Both the position numbers and the translations under genes were made by a program. The notes under the pieces were generated by a model. The model did no database searches. It saw only the letters and a list, made by a program, of their open reading frames with translations, and was not told the DNA's origin. From Marinifilum sp. N1E240 (GTDB taxonomy: Bacteria > Bacteroidota > Bacteroidia > Bacteroidales > Marinifilaceae), in assembly GCF_009295825.1 (NCBI RefSeq), contig NZ_WHKF01000003.1, forward strand, positions 558,001 through 622,000: a stretch of DNA of 64,000 nt, read 5' to 3'. Of the stretch, positions 24,767 through 33,960 are shown one piece after another. How positions within the stretch are numbered: position 1 is the stretch's first letter; every line of letters starts with the position of its first letter.

Positions 24767-27700
24767 CTAAGGATTTAATTGAAAAAAAATACCAACAGGT
24801 TTTGGCTGTTGCCCCACCTTAACATTAAGTTTTCCTACACACGATTTAGAATCACTAACTGTTATTGTATATGTTTTAGGAGATAAACCAATCGCAACAT
24901 TAGAATTGATTCCCCCATCATGACTCCATGAATAATCATACTCAGGCGCTGATAATCGTGGTGTTCCACCATCTGCAACAACAGTAATTTTCCCACTAAA
25001 TTCTTCAGAACAAAGAGTTGACAAGCCTAAATCTAATGTAAGATTCGGATTTGGATAAACTTTAATTCCACTAATGCTTTGTGTAGAAAAACAAGAATTA
25101 TCCGATGTTACTCTAAAAGTAAATGTCCTAGATGCTAATATGTTAGTTTCAGGTTTTGCAATAATATTCAATTGATTTGAAGAACCAACAATTTCAGAAT
25201 TAGGAGTCCAGATATAGGTTGGGTTATTAGCATTACTAACACTAGCTGACAAATTAATATTTGCACCACTACAAACTTCCAATTTATCTGCACCCAATCC
25301 ATTAATTACAGGTGTTGGTTTCACAACAACAATTACATCATCAGATGACTCGCATGCTTTTCCTACTCCATCCGAAACTGTTAATGTGTAAGTATAAGTA
25401 TCAGCTAAAAGAGAAGATGAAATAGTAGGATTCTCTGAAGTAACGTCCATATCTGTTAGACCTGCAGCTTTATCGCATGTCCAAAGGTAATCTATACCAC
25501 CCGTTCCATTAAGCGTTTTAGAAGTTTCCTTCTCACACATCTCAAAATCACTGCCCGCGTTTGCTTCTAGATCAGTAGGTTCCGGAATATTTATCGTGAC
25601 ATCTTTCGATTTACAAGAAAACTTATCTTTAATAGTTATTTTATGATCTCCCACAGTAAAAGTACCCTGAAATTTATTCTCAGGCTGAAATGCACCATCA
25701 TCAAGTGAGTAAAAATAATTAGCAGGGTCAAGTCCATCCTTCAATTCTACAATTATTGTTGATATAGGGGTTCCACCTCCACAAGTCACATTTGATATTG
25801 CATTTGCTTTAATCTCTCCAACATCCAATATATCAATAGTTTTTCTAAAATAGTCATCATCATCAGTACTACACGGACAACCTCTTAACACCTCAAACAA
25901 AATATTTTTTGCACCACTCACCTCATCACTAGCTATATAATAAATTTTAATCTCTGATTGACCAATGGCAAATGTTATATCTTCGGGAAAATTACCAATT
26001 TTAGTTCCATCTTCAGTAACTTGATAATAATCGACACCATTTGTCGCAGATCCACTTATTGTAACATGGAATTTATATTCCTCGTCCAAATTCTCCTTTC
26101 TTGTAAAACTAATGTAACTTTTGTCACAACCACGGTACATAATCTCTTTGTCACCATCAAGTCCATCTATTTTATTTTCAACAGTAACCTCATTAGACTT
26201 AAAACTTTTAGCTTCCAAAAATACAGCTGAATCAAAATTATCATCTGCAACATCGGCAATTGCCAATTTAATATGATAAGTATTACACTTTTTTACATTA
26301 TATGTTGCGGTTAAAATAATTGTACGTCCATCATATTCAATATCATAGGAACCTTCTGTATTATAGACATCGCGTATTCTTCCTCCCTGATAAACAATAC
26401 GCTCCCTATTTTGATTATCAACATACAAATGTGAATTTACTGGAGAACAAGAAGTCTTATCAACCCAATTTGTTTCTCTATAGTATCTTCCTCTCCAATC
26501 ACTAAAAGCTCCATTCGTATCATAAACCCTACTGACAGTGGTTTTATCTCTTTCATAACCATGAACTGTACTAATCATTACTGGAGTTGTACCATCATCC
26601 AAAAGGGCAATATTTTCAGCCTGTTCTCTGGATCCATCGTTAATATCTGGTCCACTTAATAAAAAGGCAAAAACATCATTAAAATTACTACAAGCATATT
26701 CCGCATACTCCTCCGATGCAAATACATATCTAAACTGAACTATATCTCCAGCTGGCATAAAATCAAATTCTAAAACAGAAGCATCATTTGTCTCAAGTCC
26801 TGCAATACTCGTTAAATGAGAATCTCCAGCTCCTCCAAATCCCGTTGAAGTTTCACTGTCATCATTTTCACCAACTGCATCAACCACATTTCCAGTAGAA
26901 AGAATAATCCCCTCGGCAAGAGGAAAATCCGATTCTCCTTTATTAAAATACCCAATCTGTCTACTATCGCCTATAAAAGTTACATCACTAGCAGTTAAAC
27001 AACCCGTTACTAATACATTTTGTACCAATTCATTTGGAGAACTACCAATACTTGCATCTTGCGTATTTATTTCTATAGAAGCAGTTGATGGCGTGTTATC
27101 CTCTTCAACAGTCACTTCAACATTAAAATTCATTAAATTTCCATTTGCATCTTTAATTGTAAGTGTCACAGTATTAACTCCGATATCAGAACTTGAAAAA
27201 CTAGATTTACTCAAAGTTCTTGAAGTAACGCTACAATTATCTATAAAACCAGGATCAACATCTGCAGCATTAAGAGTAGCCACACCAGACGAGTTAAGCA
27301 TCAAGGTTGTTTCAACCGTTGTTTGATTAAGAATGGACGATTTAGAAAACACCTCTCTTAATATTCCTGCATCTGAGGACTCCCATTCCAGTTCAATAAC
27401 AGCCCCTCCTCCATTTTCATAATATTCCAATACAATCGCATGCTCTCCTATAGTCAAATTTACAGTTCCGTTATTTGTTGTTGGCGCATGATTAGTCCAA
27501 TTATTTATGACATTCGCACCATCAATTGATAAACGCACCCCATCATCGGAGTTGGTATAAAAAGTATAATCTCCTGCTTCAGAAATAACAAAATTTCCAC
27601 TATAGCGAATTGAAAAATTATCATTGCCAATTAAACTGCTATTTGGAGATCCTCCTCCCCAATTATTATCGACCTCATCTACGGATTCAGAATATTTTAA

Positions 27701-28771
27701 ATCATCAAAATTTCTTCCGTTGAAATATTCGGCATTCAAATTCAGTAACGATGGCGCTATATCATCTTCCACCGTAACTGTAGATGTACAAGTAGATTGA
27801 TTTCCATCCTCATCTTCAACCGTAAATGTAACAGTATTCGCACCCAAATTAGAACAATCAAAAGTTGCCTTATCTATACTTAAGATCAAATTTGCACTAG
27901 ATGTTTCGACATCATTACTCCCATCATTAATATCGTCTGTTGTTACACTTGCATTTCCAGATGCATCCAATTGAACTGTAACATCTTTACAATTCGCATT
28001 AGGAAAATTTCCTATAGTTGCCTGAATATTTATTGAATAATCCTCCACTTCCCCTTTAAAGCCAGTATCACAACTTTTGGGGTAATTATTCGTTCTACTT
28101 GCAGAAACTCTCATTCGTGTTGCCCCTTCCAAAGCATTAGCTGGAATCGTAATACCAATTGGTGAACCTCCTGTTAAACCATCGGAATCTGTAGAACCTA
28201 AATTGTACTGTTCGCCAGAATCATTAAAATCACCATTTTGATTCCAATCAATCCATACTCTTGTCCATACATCTCGACCATTATCCGGCGTATTAACACT
28301 TACACTTAAGTCATAGCTTCTACCTATTACAACTAAAGTGTTAGTTCCAGTATTATCAGTATAGGAAGGATTTCCAGATGTAGACTCATTAATGGTATTA
28401 AAACTTACATTTGTGATTCCAAATCTATTGTTATTTTGACCATAAGAGGAACAATAACTACTTGCTCCGCCCGCTACCAAAGTAACCGTTTCAGGTCCAG
28501 AATATCCTTCTGCATAACTATAATAGTATAACTCATAATCTCCAGCTCTTAAACTATTAAAGTTTAAAACATTCCAACTTTGCCAAACCCCATTCAATCT
28601 AATAATTTTGCCTCCACTTACAATCCAAGTAACAGAAATACTTCCATCATTACTAGTTGGTGAAGTTGGATGTGTAACGACAGCTGTCTGCGCTAAAAGT
28701 ATTTCACTCAGCAAACATAATAACACAGTAACAAATACTAAAAAGAAATTTCTAAAAGAATTGAGAGACAT
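24767..28771 (-). CDS. Large mosaic adhesin: GEVED, PA14, choice-of-anchor L, SprB-like repeats
   Basis: A 1334-residue exported protein, first gene of the locus. A signal peptide (about 1-27, ending LLAQ) is followed by a short Ig-like domain. A GEVED domain (about 105-250) shows WIDWNQNGDFNDSGE and GEVEDYSINI. HYR-like segments flank a PA14-type domain (about 345-480, YTFYTNSDDGVRLSIDG). A choice-of-anchor L domain (about 575-840) has LAEGIILSTG and RYVFASEEYAEY. A Calx-beta-like segment and SprB/PKD-like repeats run to the C-terminus, which ends QPKPVGIFFQLNP. No type A or B sorting domain is seen. A sugar-binding surface role is inferred from PA14 and the neighbours. Confidence 0.85.
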   Translation of the reverse strand: MSLNSFRNFFLVFVTVLLCLLSEILLAQTAVVTHPTSPTSNDGSISVTWIVSGGKIIRLNGVWQSWNVLNFNSLRAGDYELYYYSYAEGYSGPETVTLVAGGASSYCSSYGQNNNRFGITNVSFNTINESTSGNPSYTDNTGTNTLVVIGRSYDLSVSVNTPDNGRDVWTRVWIDWNQNGDFNDSGEQYNLGSTDSDGLTGGSPIGITIPANALEGATRMRVSASRTNNYPKSCDTGFKGEVEDYSINIQATIGNFPNANCKDVTVQLDASGNASVTTDDINDGSNDVETSSANLILSIDKATFDCSNLGANTVTFTVEDEDGNQSTCTSTVTVEDDIAPSLLNLNAEYFNGRNFDDLKYSESVDEVDNNWGGGSPNSSLIGNDNFSIRYSGNFVISEAGDYTFYTNSDDGVRLSIDGANVINNWTNHAPTTNNGTVNLTIGEHAIVLEYYENGGGAVIELEWESSDAGILREVFSKSSILNQTTVETTLMLNSSGVATLNAADVDPGFIDNCSVTSRTLSKSSFSSSDIGVNTVTLTIKDANGNLMNFNVEVTVEEDNTPSTASIEINTQDASIGSSPNELVQNVLVTGCLTASDVTFIGDSRQIGYFNKGESDFPLAEGIILSTGNVVDAVGENDDSETSTGFGGAGDSHLTSIAGLETNDASVLEFDFMPAGDIVQFRYVFASEEYAEYACSNFNDVFAFLLSGPDINDGSREQAENIALLDDGTTPVMISTVHGYERDKTTVSRVYDTNGAFSDWRGRYYRETNWVDKTSCSPVNSHLYVDNQNRERIVYQGGRIRDVYNTEGSYDIEYDGRTIILTATYNVKKCNTYHIKLAIADVADDNFDSAVFLEAKSFKSNEVTVENKIDGLDGDKEIMYRGCDKSYISFTRKENLDEEYKFHVTISGSATNGVDYYQVTEDGTKIGNFPEDITFAIGQSEIKIYYIASDEVSGAKNILFEVLRGCPCSTDDDDYFRKTIDILDVGEIKANAISNVTCGGGTPISTIIVELKDGLDPANYFYSLDDGAFQPENKFQGTFTVGDHKITIKDKFSCKSKDVTINIPEPTDLEANAGSDFEMCEKETSKTLNGTGGIDYLWTCDKAAGLTDMDVTSENPTISSSLLADTYTYTLTVSDGVGKACESSDDVIVVVKPTPVINGLGADKLEVCSGANINLSASVSNANNPTYIWTPNSEIVGSSNQLNIIAKPETNILASRTFTFRVTSDNSCFSTQSISGIKVYPNPNLTLDLGLSTLCSEEFSGKITVVADGGTPRLSAPEYDYSWSHDGGINSNVAIGLSPKTYTITVSDSKSCVGKLNVKVGQQPKPVGIFFQLNP

Positions 28772-28808
28772 ATTATTACTTTTGACTTTTAAATAACAAA
28801 TGGGGAAT

Positions 28809-28816
28809 CAAAAATA
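28809..28816 (-). promoter_or_regulatory. Candidate promoter of the surface-protein locus
   Basis: TATTTTTG on the minus strand fits TAnnTTTG, about 38 bases before the start codon of the 1334-residue gene. A TTG lies about 23 bases further upstream. This is the best promoter candidate for the 17-kb locus. Confidence 0.5.
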
Positions 28817-29011
28817 AACATTTATCAATATTTTCATATCAATTAAAAAATTAATTTTAATTAAAATTTTAAAATCAAGTACTACAATTACGATTTACAT
28901 AAATTTTCAAATAAAACTCTTTAATTTAAATCAAACTATTTGACTTGTAAGGAAAAACTTTAAAGAATTATTCATTTTTTAAAGCCGCTTCTGTACTTAT
29001 ATAAAATCATA

Positions 29012-29707
29012 ATGAAAAAATACAAACACATCTTCTTCGACCTAGACAGAACTCTTTGGGATTTCAATTCAAATTCTGAAATTACCTTAAATCAATTGTA
29101 TCGAGACTATCAATTGCAACTAATTTTTGGAACATTTCTGTTCTTTAAGTCTAGATTTGAATACCACAATAGCAAACTGTGGAATGCTTACTATCAAAAC
29201 AGAATTAAGAAAGAAGACTTAGTGTACAGAAGATTTTATTTAACCTTAAAAGAAGCTGGAACCGATGATATTGATTTGGCAAAAGAAATAGCTCAAGATT
29301 TTATTGAAATCAGCCCTTTACAAACCAAAACATTTCCATATGCACATGAAACGCTTCAGTATCTGAAAGAGAAAAATTATGAATTACATATTATTACGAA
29401 TGGATTTAATGAGGTTCAGGGGAAAAAATTAAAAAATAGTAAACTCGATTCATTTTTTACTCAAGTAATCACATCGGAAGATGCCGGAGCCAACAAACCT
29501 TCACCAAAAATCTTTGAGCACGCATTAAAAATAGCCAATGCTACACCTGAAAATAGTCTAATGATTGGTGATGATTTAAAAACGGATATAGCTGGGGCAA
29601 AAAATAGCAAAATCAACCAAATTTACTTCAACAACCATAAAGTAAAACATGACAAAAAGCCAACTTTCGAAATTTTCAGCTTAAAAGAATTACAAGACAT
29701 TCTATAA
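29012..29707 (+). CDS. HAD-family hydrolase, YjjG-type nucleotidase
   Basis: A 231-residue cytoplasmic phosphatase. The catalytic DxD motif is at D10 and D12 in FFDLDRTLWDF; the T-L-W-D-F continuation is the YjjG signature of noncanonical pyrimidine nucleotidases. Motif II is IITNG, the conserved Lys is in ANKPSPKIF, and motif IV is MIGDDLKTDIAGAKN. It would remove phosphate from nucleoside monophosphates such as damaged pyrimidines, by family knowledge. It is divergent from the surface-protein locus and is followed by a structured RNA candidate rather than another gene. Confidence 0.88.
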   Translation: MKKYKHIFFDLDRTLWDFNSNSEITLNQLYRDYQLQLIFGTFLFFKSRFEYHNSKLWNAYYQNRIKKEDLVYRRFYLTLKEAGTDDIDLAKEIAQDFIEISPLQTKTFPYAHETLQYLKEKNYELHIITNGFNEVQGKKLKNSKLDSFFTQVITSEDAGANKPSPKIFEHALKIANATPENSLMIGDDLKTDIAGAKNSKINQIYFNNHKVKHDKKPTFEIFSLKELQDIL

Positions 29708-29795
29708 GTTTCAACTTGTAATCAACATTGGATGTTTTGCAGCATTTAGTAACATCTTTTAACATTTGAAATAAGATCTGTAAGTTTTCTTGTAT

Positions 29796-29803
29796 TACAT
29801 TTG
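29796..29803 (+). promoter_or_regulatory. Candidate promoter of the structured RNA
   Basis: TACATTTG fits TAnnTTTG exactly. Transcription would begin near 29808-29812. No -33 TTTG at the ideal spacing; one lies further off at 29765-29768. Confidence 0.5.
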
Positions 29804-29809
29804 TAGCGG

Positions 29810-30005
29810 TAATAGTTACGATATGGTTCGCAAAGCCTGTCGTACAATCAACACCTTTAAGCTTGTATTAACTTTCATAAAATTCTAAAGGGTTAGTGAA
29901 GTTACTAGGTAAAGATCAACAAATGGTTAATAAAATATTGAGTTAGACCATACAAGTGGTGTTGATATAAAGGCTGTGTTTAGGGGACACAGCCTTTTCT
30001 TTTTT
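29810..30005 (+). ncRNA. Probable structured small RNA (6S-like candidate)
   Basis: A non-coding stretch of about 195 bases framed by a TAnnTTTG promoter and a strong terminator. A 5' hairpin at 29817-29844 pairs TACGATA with TGTCGTA, plus an inner GGTT/AGCC stem. A long-range stem follows: ATCAACACC (29847-29855) with GGTGTTGAT (29958-29966), then CTTGTAT (29862-29868) with ATACAAG (29950-29956), then TAACT (29869-29873) with AGTTA (29941-29945). Bases 29970-29996 form a 10-bp terminator hairpin followed by T's. The long irregular rod with an internal bubble resembles 6S-type RNA, but I cannot confirm the family. No start codon with a sensible frame was found in it. Confidence 0.65.
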
Positions 30006-30010
30006 ACAAC

Positions 30011-30042
30011 AAAAAAGGAATTGAATACTATTCAACTCCTTT
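30011..30042 (-). terminator. Terminator overlapping the stop of the asparagine-synthetase-B-like gene
   Basis: AAAGGA and TTGAATA (30014-30027) pair with TATTCAA and TCCTTT (30029-30042) with one wobble, followed on the minus strand by six T's. Confidence 0.7.
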
Positions 30043-31306
30043 AGGTTTTTCTTTTTTTCTTCTTTGCTGCAGGGAATAATACATTATTCAATATTAATCG
30101 ATATCCCGCAGAGGTTTTCTTTAAATCAAGATCGGTTGGTGGATCACCTACCAAATGCTGATAATCTTCCGGATCGTGTCCTCCGTAAAATGTCCAGGTA
30201 CCTTTTCCATGCTTTCCATGTATGTATCTTGCTTCTCCTGCCGATTTATTCTCACCCATGATAAGAATTCCAGGTTTTATCAATTTTTTATTGAAGGCTG
30301 TTGTCTGCCCCATGAAACCTTTAATTAGATTTTTATGATTTTGACAAAGCATTGTTGGTACAGGATCCCATTTTGCCGAAAATTCGAAGAGACTGAAATA
30401 ATCCTCATCTCTATTCAGTTTTCGTGTTAAAGTAACGTCGATATCTGAGAATTCATAAACGAAAGGGTTTGTTTCTAAGGTGAAATCCGTAAAAGCAAAA
30501 GTGTTTGAATAATCCAATTTCTCCTGAGCATGCGCATCAATAGGATCACCATCAAAAACATGATTACAGATATCTGTATCACCAGCAGCCAATGAAATAT
30601 CGAAGGTATCGGTAGCGGAGCACATGGCAAACAAGAAACCACCTGCCTCAACAAAATCTCTTATTCGTTGCGAAACAGCTTTTTTAAGATCTGAGGATTT
30701 TGAAAAACCGAATTGTTTAGCTCTTTCTAAATTTGTTCTTACCTCATCTTTATACCATTGCATATTGCGATAGGAGGCATAAAATTTACCGTGCTGCCCA
30801 GTAAAATCTTCATGATGCAGATGCAACCAATCGTAGGATTTCAATTTCCCTGTCATCACTTCCTCATCATAAACAATGTCGTAAGGAATTTCTGCATACG
30901 TTAGGGCTAGAGTAACGGCATCATCCCAGGGCTTTTTACCTTTTGGAGTGTAAACTGCAATGGATGGAGCTTTTTCCAATTTCATAATATCCATATTTAC
31001 TTCTGCACTGGATATCTCATTTGCTATTTTAGCAACCGAAGCATCAGAAAGAACTGTAAAACTAACACCTCTTATTTGACACTCATCTTGTATGCTTTTA
31101 TTTAATGGCAATAAAAATGATCCGCCACGGTAATTTAAAAGCCAATGAATTTCATACTCTTTCTCAAGAGTCCAGTAAGCAATTCCATAAGCCTTAAGAT
31201 GATTTTTTTGGGTTTCATCCATTTGAATTAGTAAGCTTGCTGAAAAACCTGAACATGCATAAATCAGCAAGCAAAAACTAAGTGCGAATTTCAAAAGGAA
31301 TTTCAT
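30041..31306 (-). CDS. Exported conserved protein commonly labelled asparagine synthetase B
   Basis: A 421-residue protein with a signal peptide (1-23; a Cys at 18 is not a clear lipobox). The mature start MDETQKNHLKAYGIAYWTLE and LLNYRGGSFLLP are conserved in Bacteroidota proteins that, as I recall, databases call asparagine synthetase B. No asparagine-synthetase feature is visible: there is no N-terminal Cys nucleophile and no SGGxDS loop. Instead the middle (about 115-260) has an IAVYTPKGKKPWDDAV strand-loop and a VEAGGFLFAMCSATDTFD segment, like ThuA or glutamine-amidotransferase-like folds. I would treat it as an exported protein of unknown function. A terminator overlaps its stop codon. 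Confidence 0.65.
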   Translation of the reverse strand: MKFLLKFALSFCLLIYACSGFSASLLIQMDETQKNHLKAYGIAYWTLEKEYEIHWLLNYRGGSFLLPLNKSIQDECQIRGVSFTVLSDASVAKIANEISSAEVNMDIMKLEKAPSIAVYTPKGKKPWDDAVTLALTYAEIPYDIVYDEEVMTGKLKSYDWLHLHHEDFTGQHGKFYASYRNMQWYKDEVRTNLERAKQFGFSKSSDLKKAVSQRIRDFVEAGGFLFAMCSATDTFDISLAAGDTDICNHVFDGDPIDAHAQEKLDYSNTFAFTDFTLETNPFVYEFSDIDVTLTRKLNRDEDYFSLFEFSAKWDPVPTMLCQNHKNLIKGFMGQTTAFNKKLIKPGILIMGENKSAGEARYIHGKHGKGTWTFYGGHDPEDYQHLVGDPPTDLDLKKTSAGYRLILNNVLFPAAKKKKRKT

Positions 31307-31365
31307 AGATACAAATATCAGTGATGAAAAAAATTTTAAGGATTATAAATTTTCATACAACTCAG

Positions 31366-32898
31366 TTAAAATGGAGGTGCATCTTCAAAATCACTTCCTC
31401 CAACCAAGCCAGCATTCAAGTCATCGAAACCTCCCTGCTCCTGATTCATTCTTGAACTAAAGGTTTTTACATCTTCCGGACTCTCATCGCCGAATGGATC
31501 CATACTTTCACCTTCCAAATCCATAAATCGAGCCAATTGATTACGGAATCGCAACTGAATTTCACCAACGGCACCATTACGGTGTTTGGCTATAATAATA
31601 TCGGCAATACCAATTAATGAATTTCCTTCGGCATCTTCTGTGATTCCATAACGTTCCGGACGGTGAATAAACAACACCATATCGGCATCCTGCTCAATCG
31701 CTCCAGATTCACGAAGGTCAGAAAGCATCGGTTTTTTCGCATCTCCAGTACGTTGCTCAACACCACGATTCAACTGCGATAGTGCGATAACCGGAATATT
31801 TAACTCTTTTGCAATAATCTTTAACTGACGCGAGATTAAACTTACCTCCTGCTCACGATTACCACGCATATCAGAACCAGCTGTCATCAGCTGCAAGTAG
31901 TCAATAATAACACAACCAATATCGTATTTGGCTTTTAATCGACGACATTTCGATCGCAACTCATAAATTGATAAACCTGGCGTATCATCCACATAAATCG
32001 GAGCTTCAACCAAATCTTTAATTTTTACGTGCAATTGTTCCCACTCAAAATCCTCCAAGCGACCATTTCTAAGTTTCTCCGATCCCAATTCTGTTTCACT
32101 GGAAATCATACGTTTTACCAGCTGGTCGCCCCCCATCTCCAGAGAGAAAATAGCAATTGGTGATTTATGAGTAACTGCCATATTTCTTGTCATAGACAAA
32201 ACAAAAGCCGTTTTACCCATAGAAGGACGTGCCGCAATAATTACAAGGTCAGATTTCTGCCAGCCAGAAGTAATTCTATCAAGTGCCATAAATCCAGAAG
32301 GTACACCACTTAATCCATCAGGTCGTTTTCCTGCCTCAACAATTTGGTTGATTACCTCATCTGCCAATGGTCTAATATGAGCAGATTCCTTTTTTATATT
32401 CCCTTCTGCAATGTCAAAAACATCCTGCTGGGCTTTATCCAGCAAATCTGCAACATCAACACTTTCATCGAAGGCTTGATTCTGAATCTCGGAAGAAACA
32501 CGAATCAATTCTCTTTGAATGTGCTTTTGAGCAATAATTCTCGCATGAAATTCAATATGAGCAGCCGAAGCTACACGGTTGGTAAGCTGAGTAATGTAGA
32601 ATGGTCCTCCAACATCATCAAGCGTTCCTTCTCTTTTCAATTCTTCCGTAACAGTCAAAATATCTATAGGCTCTTCCTTTGTAGAAAGGTTCATAATTGC
32701 CTTATAAATTTTCTGATGAGCATCTTTATAGAATGTCTCTGCATTTAGCAAATCACCAACTGAAATGATAGCATCTTTCTCAAGCATAATTGCTCCCAAC
32801 ACTGCCTCCTCAAGCTCTACTGCCTGAGGTGGAACCTTCCCGTAATCAAGATCTACCTTATTCTTCGATTGATTTTTGTAATTATTTGCTCCAGCCAT
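31366..32898 (-). CDS. dnaB: Replicative DNA helicase
   Basis: A 510-residue hexameric helicase of the replication fork. The N-terminal DnaB domain (about 20-125) starts PPQAVELEEAVLGAIML. The RecA-like domain (about 195-470) has Walker A ARPSMGKTAF with K229, Walker B VIIDYLQLM, the ALSQLNRGVE motif and the Arg finger region LARFMDLEG. There is no intein. The C-terminal 40 residues are acidic and disordered. It is divergent from ispE; a -7-like octamer lies at 32985-32992. Confidence 0.97.
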   Translation of the reverse strand: MAGANNYKNQSKNKVDLDYGKVPPQAVELEEAVLGAIMLEKDAIISVGDLLNAETFYKDAHQKIYKAIMNLSTKEEPIDILTVTEELKREGTLDDVGGPFYITQLTNRVASAAHIEFHARIIAQKHIQRELIRVSSEIQNQAFDESVDVADLLDKAQQDVFDIAEGNIKKESAHIRPLADEVINQIVEAGKRPDGLSGVPSGFMALDRITSGWQKSDLVIIAARPSMGKTAFVLSMTRNMAVTHKSPIAIFSLEMGGDQLVKRMISSETELGSEKLRNGRLEDFEWEQLHVKIKDLVEAPIYVDDTPGLSIYELRSKCRRLKAKYDIGCVIIDYLQLMTAGSDMRGNREQEVSLISRQLKIIAKELNIPVIALSQLNRGVEQRTGDAKKPMLSDLRESGAIEQDADMVLFIHRPERYGITEDAEGNSLIGIADIIIAKHRNGAVGEIQLRFRNQLARFMDLEGESMDPFGDESPEDVKTFSSRMNQEQGGFDDLNAGLVGGSDFEDAPPF

Positions 32899-32984
32899 AA
32901 ATTCAATTTATTGAATCCTTCAGAACCACGATTCGAAGGAGAAAAAATAATTCAGGATTCCATATTGCCTGAAATTTTAGAATG

Positions 32985-32992
32985 CAAAGATA
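32985..32992 (-). promoter_or_regulatory. Candidate -7 box for dnaB
   Basis: TATCTTTG on the minus strand fits TAnnTTTG, giving a leader of about 85 bases. The -33 element is unclear. Confidence 0.38.
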
Positions 32993-33087
32993 AAGATAGA
33001 AAATAAAAATGCCATCCATAGATTTTTTTAGTTTGACAAATGATCTATTTTTACTCAATAAATTTTATCAACTCAAATAGTAGAACA

Positions 33088-33903
33088 GTGCTAAATTTCC
33101 CAAATGCAAAAATCAATTTAGGTTTAAATATTGTTGAAAAGCGATCTGATGGATTTCATAATATTGAAACAATTTTTTATCCTATTCCTTTAACTGATGC
33201 CTTAGAAATTACAAAATCAGATAATACTGATCCATACACCTTCAGTTCTTCAGGAATTCCTATTAACATTTCAGATAGAGAAAACATTGTTGTAAAAGCA
33301 TTTGAATTAATTCATAAAAATTTTAACATTCCATCTACAAACATTCATCTTCACAAAAATATTCCGTTTGGTGCTGGTTTAGGCGGAGGATCTGCTGATG
33401 CAGCATTTATGATTAAAATGCTAAACGAATATTACAATTTAAACATCGGCATCAATAAAATGGAAGAATTGGCTTGTGAATTGGGTAGCGATTGTCCTTT
33501 TTTTATTTCTAACCAACCTGTTTTTGCCGAAGGAAAAGGAGAGATTTTCTCTTCAGTTAAAGTTGATCTTTCAGGCTACCATATCGTAATGATAAAACCA
33601 GACATTCATATCAGTACTCCTGAAGCCTATGCTGGTGTTAGACCAAAACAAAGCAAAACATCACTTCAAAAGTTAATCGAACTCCCAATCCAGGATTGGA
33701 AAGAAAATATTTTTAATGATTTTGAAGAAAGTATATTTCCAAATCATCCATTATTGGCACAATTAAAAAATGAATTGTACAGCAACGGAGCTATCTATGC
33801 TGCAATGTCGGGAAGTGGATCAACTATCTTTGGACTATTTAAAGAAGAACCTTCTATACAACAAAATTGGAAAAAACATTTCAACTGGGTAGGAAAACTA
33901 TAA
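33088..33903 (+). CDS. ispE: 4-diphosphocytidyl-2-C-methyl-D-erythritol kinase
   Basis: GHMP-family kinase of the MEP isoprenoid pathway. The ATP loop PFGAGLGGGSADAAF and the N-terminal FPNAKINLGLNIVEKRSDGFH are diagnostic, as is AMSGSGSTIFGLF near the C-terminus. An ATG at 33040 is in frame but gives a 16-residue extension unlike the family. The GTG at 33088 places the N-terminus at MLNFPNAKINLGL, the usual form (271 residues). A TTTG at about 33033 followed by a T-rich -7-like stretch suggests the promoter overlaps the upstream ATG. It converges with the biotin-carrier gene over a shared terminator. Confidence 0.92.
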   Translation: MLNFPNAKINLGLNIVEKRSDGFHNIETIFYPIPLTDALEITKSDNTDPYTFSSSGIPINISDRENIVVKAFELIHKNFNIPSTNIHLHKNIPFGAGLGGGSADAAFMIKMLNEYYNLNIGINKMEELACELGSDCPFFISNQPVFAEGKGEIFSSVKVDLSGYHIVMIKPDIHISTPEAYAGVRPKQSKTSLQKLIELPIQDWKENIFNDFEESIFPNHPLLAQLKNELYSNGAIYAAMSGSGSTIFGLFKEEPSIQQNWKKHFNWVGKL

Positions 33904-33910
33904 CAAACAA

Positions 33911-33939
33911 AAAGGGATTGTCATTAAAACAATCCCTTT
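33911..33939. terminator. Bidirectional terminator between ispE and the biotin carrier
   Basis: AAAGGGATTGT (33911-33921) pairs perfectly with 33929-33939 around a 7-base loop. A- and T-rich flanks on both sides suit termination of both convergent genes. Confidence 0.82.
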
Positions 33940-33960
33940 ATATTTTTCATCAAAGAAAGA

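Noticed and set aside
25958-26230. Plus-strand frame within the mosaic adhesin
   Set aside because: Shadow of the minus-strand gene, with no independent evidence.
13080-28771. Pseudogenised single giant adhesin broken by frameshifts
   Set aside because: Each short gene has its own start codon, a proper signal peptide and a stop at a module boundary, so they are separate functional genes rather than fragments.
32344-32748. Plus-strand frame of 134 residues within dnaB
   Set aside because: Antisense shadow of a clearly conserved gene; composition is not protein-like.
31366-32898. Intein in dnaB
   Set aside because: DnaB is a common intein host, but the motifs run continuously with normal spacing and a normal length of 510 residues.
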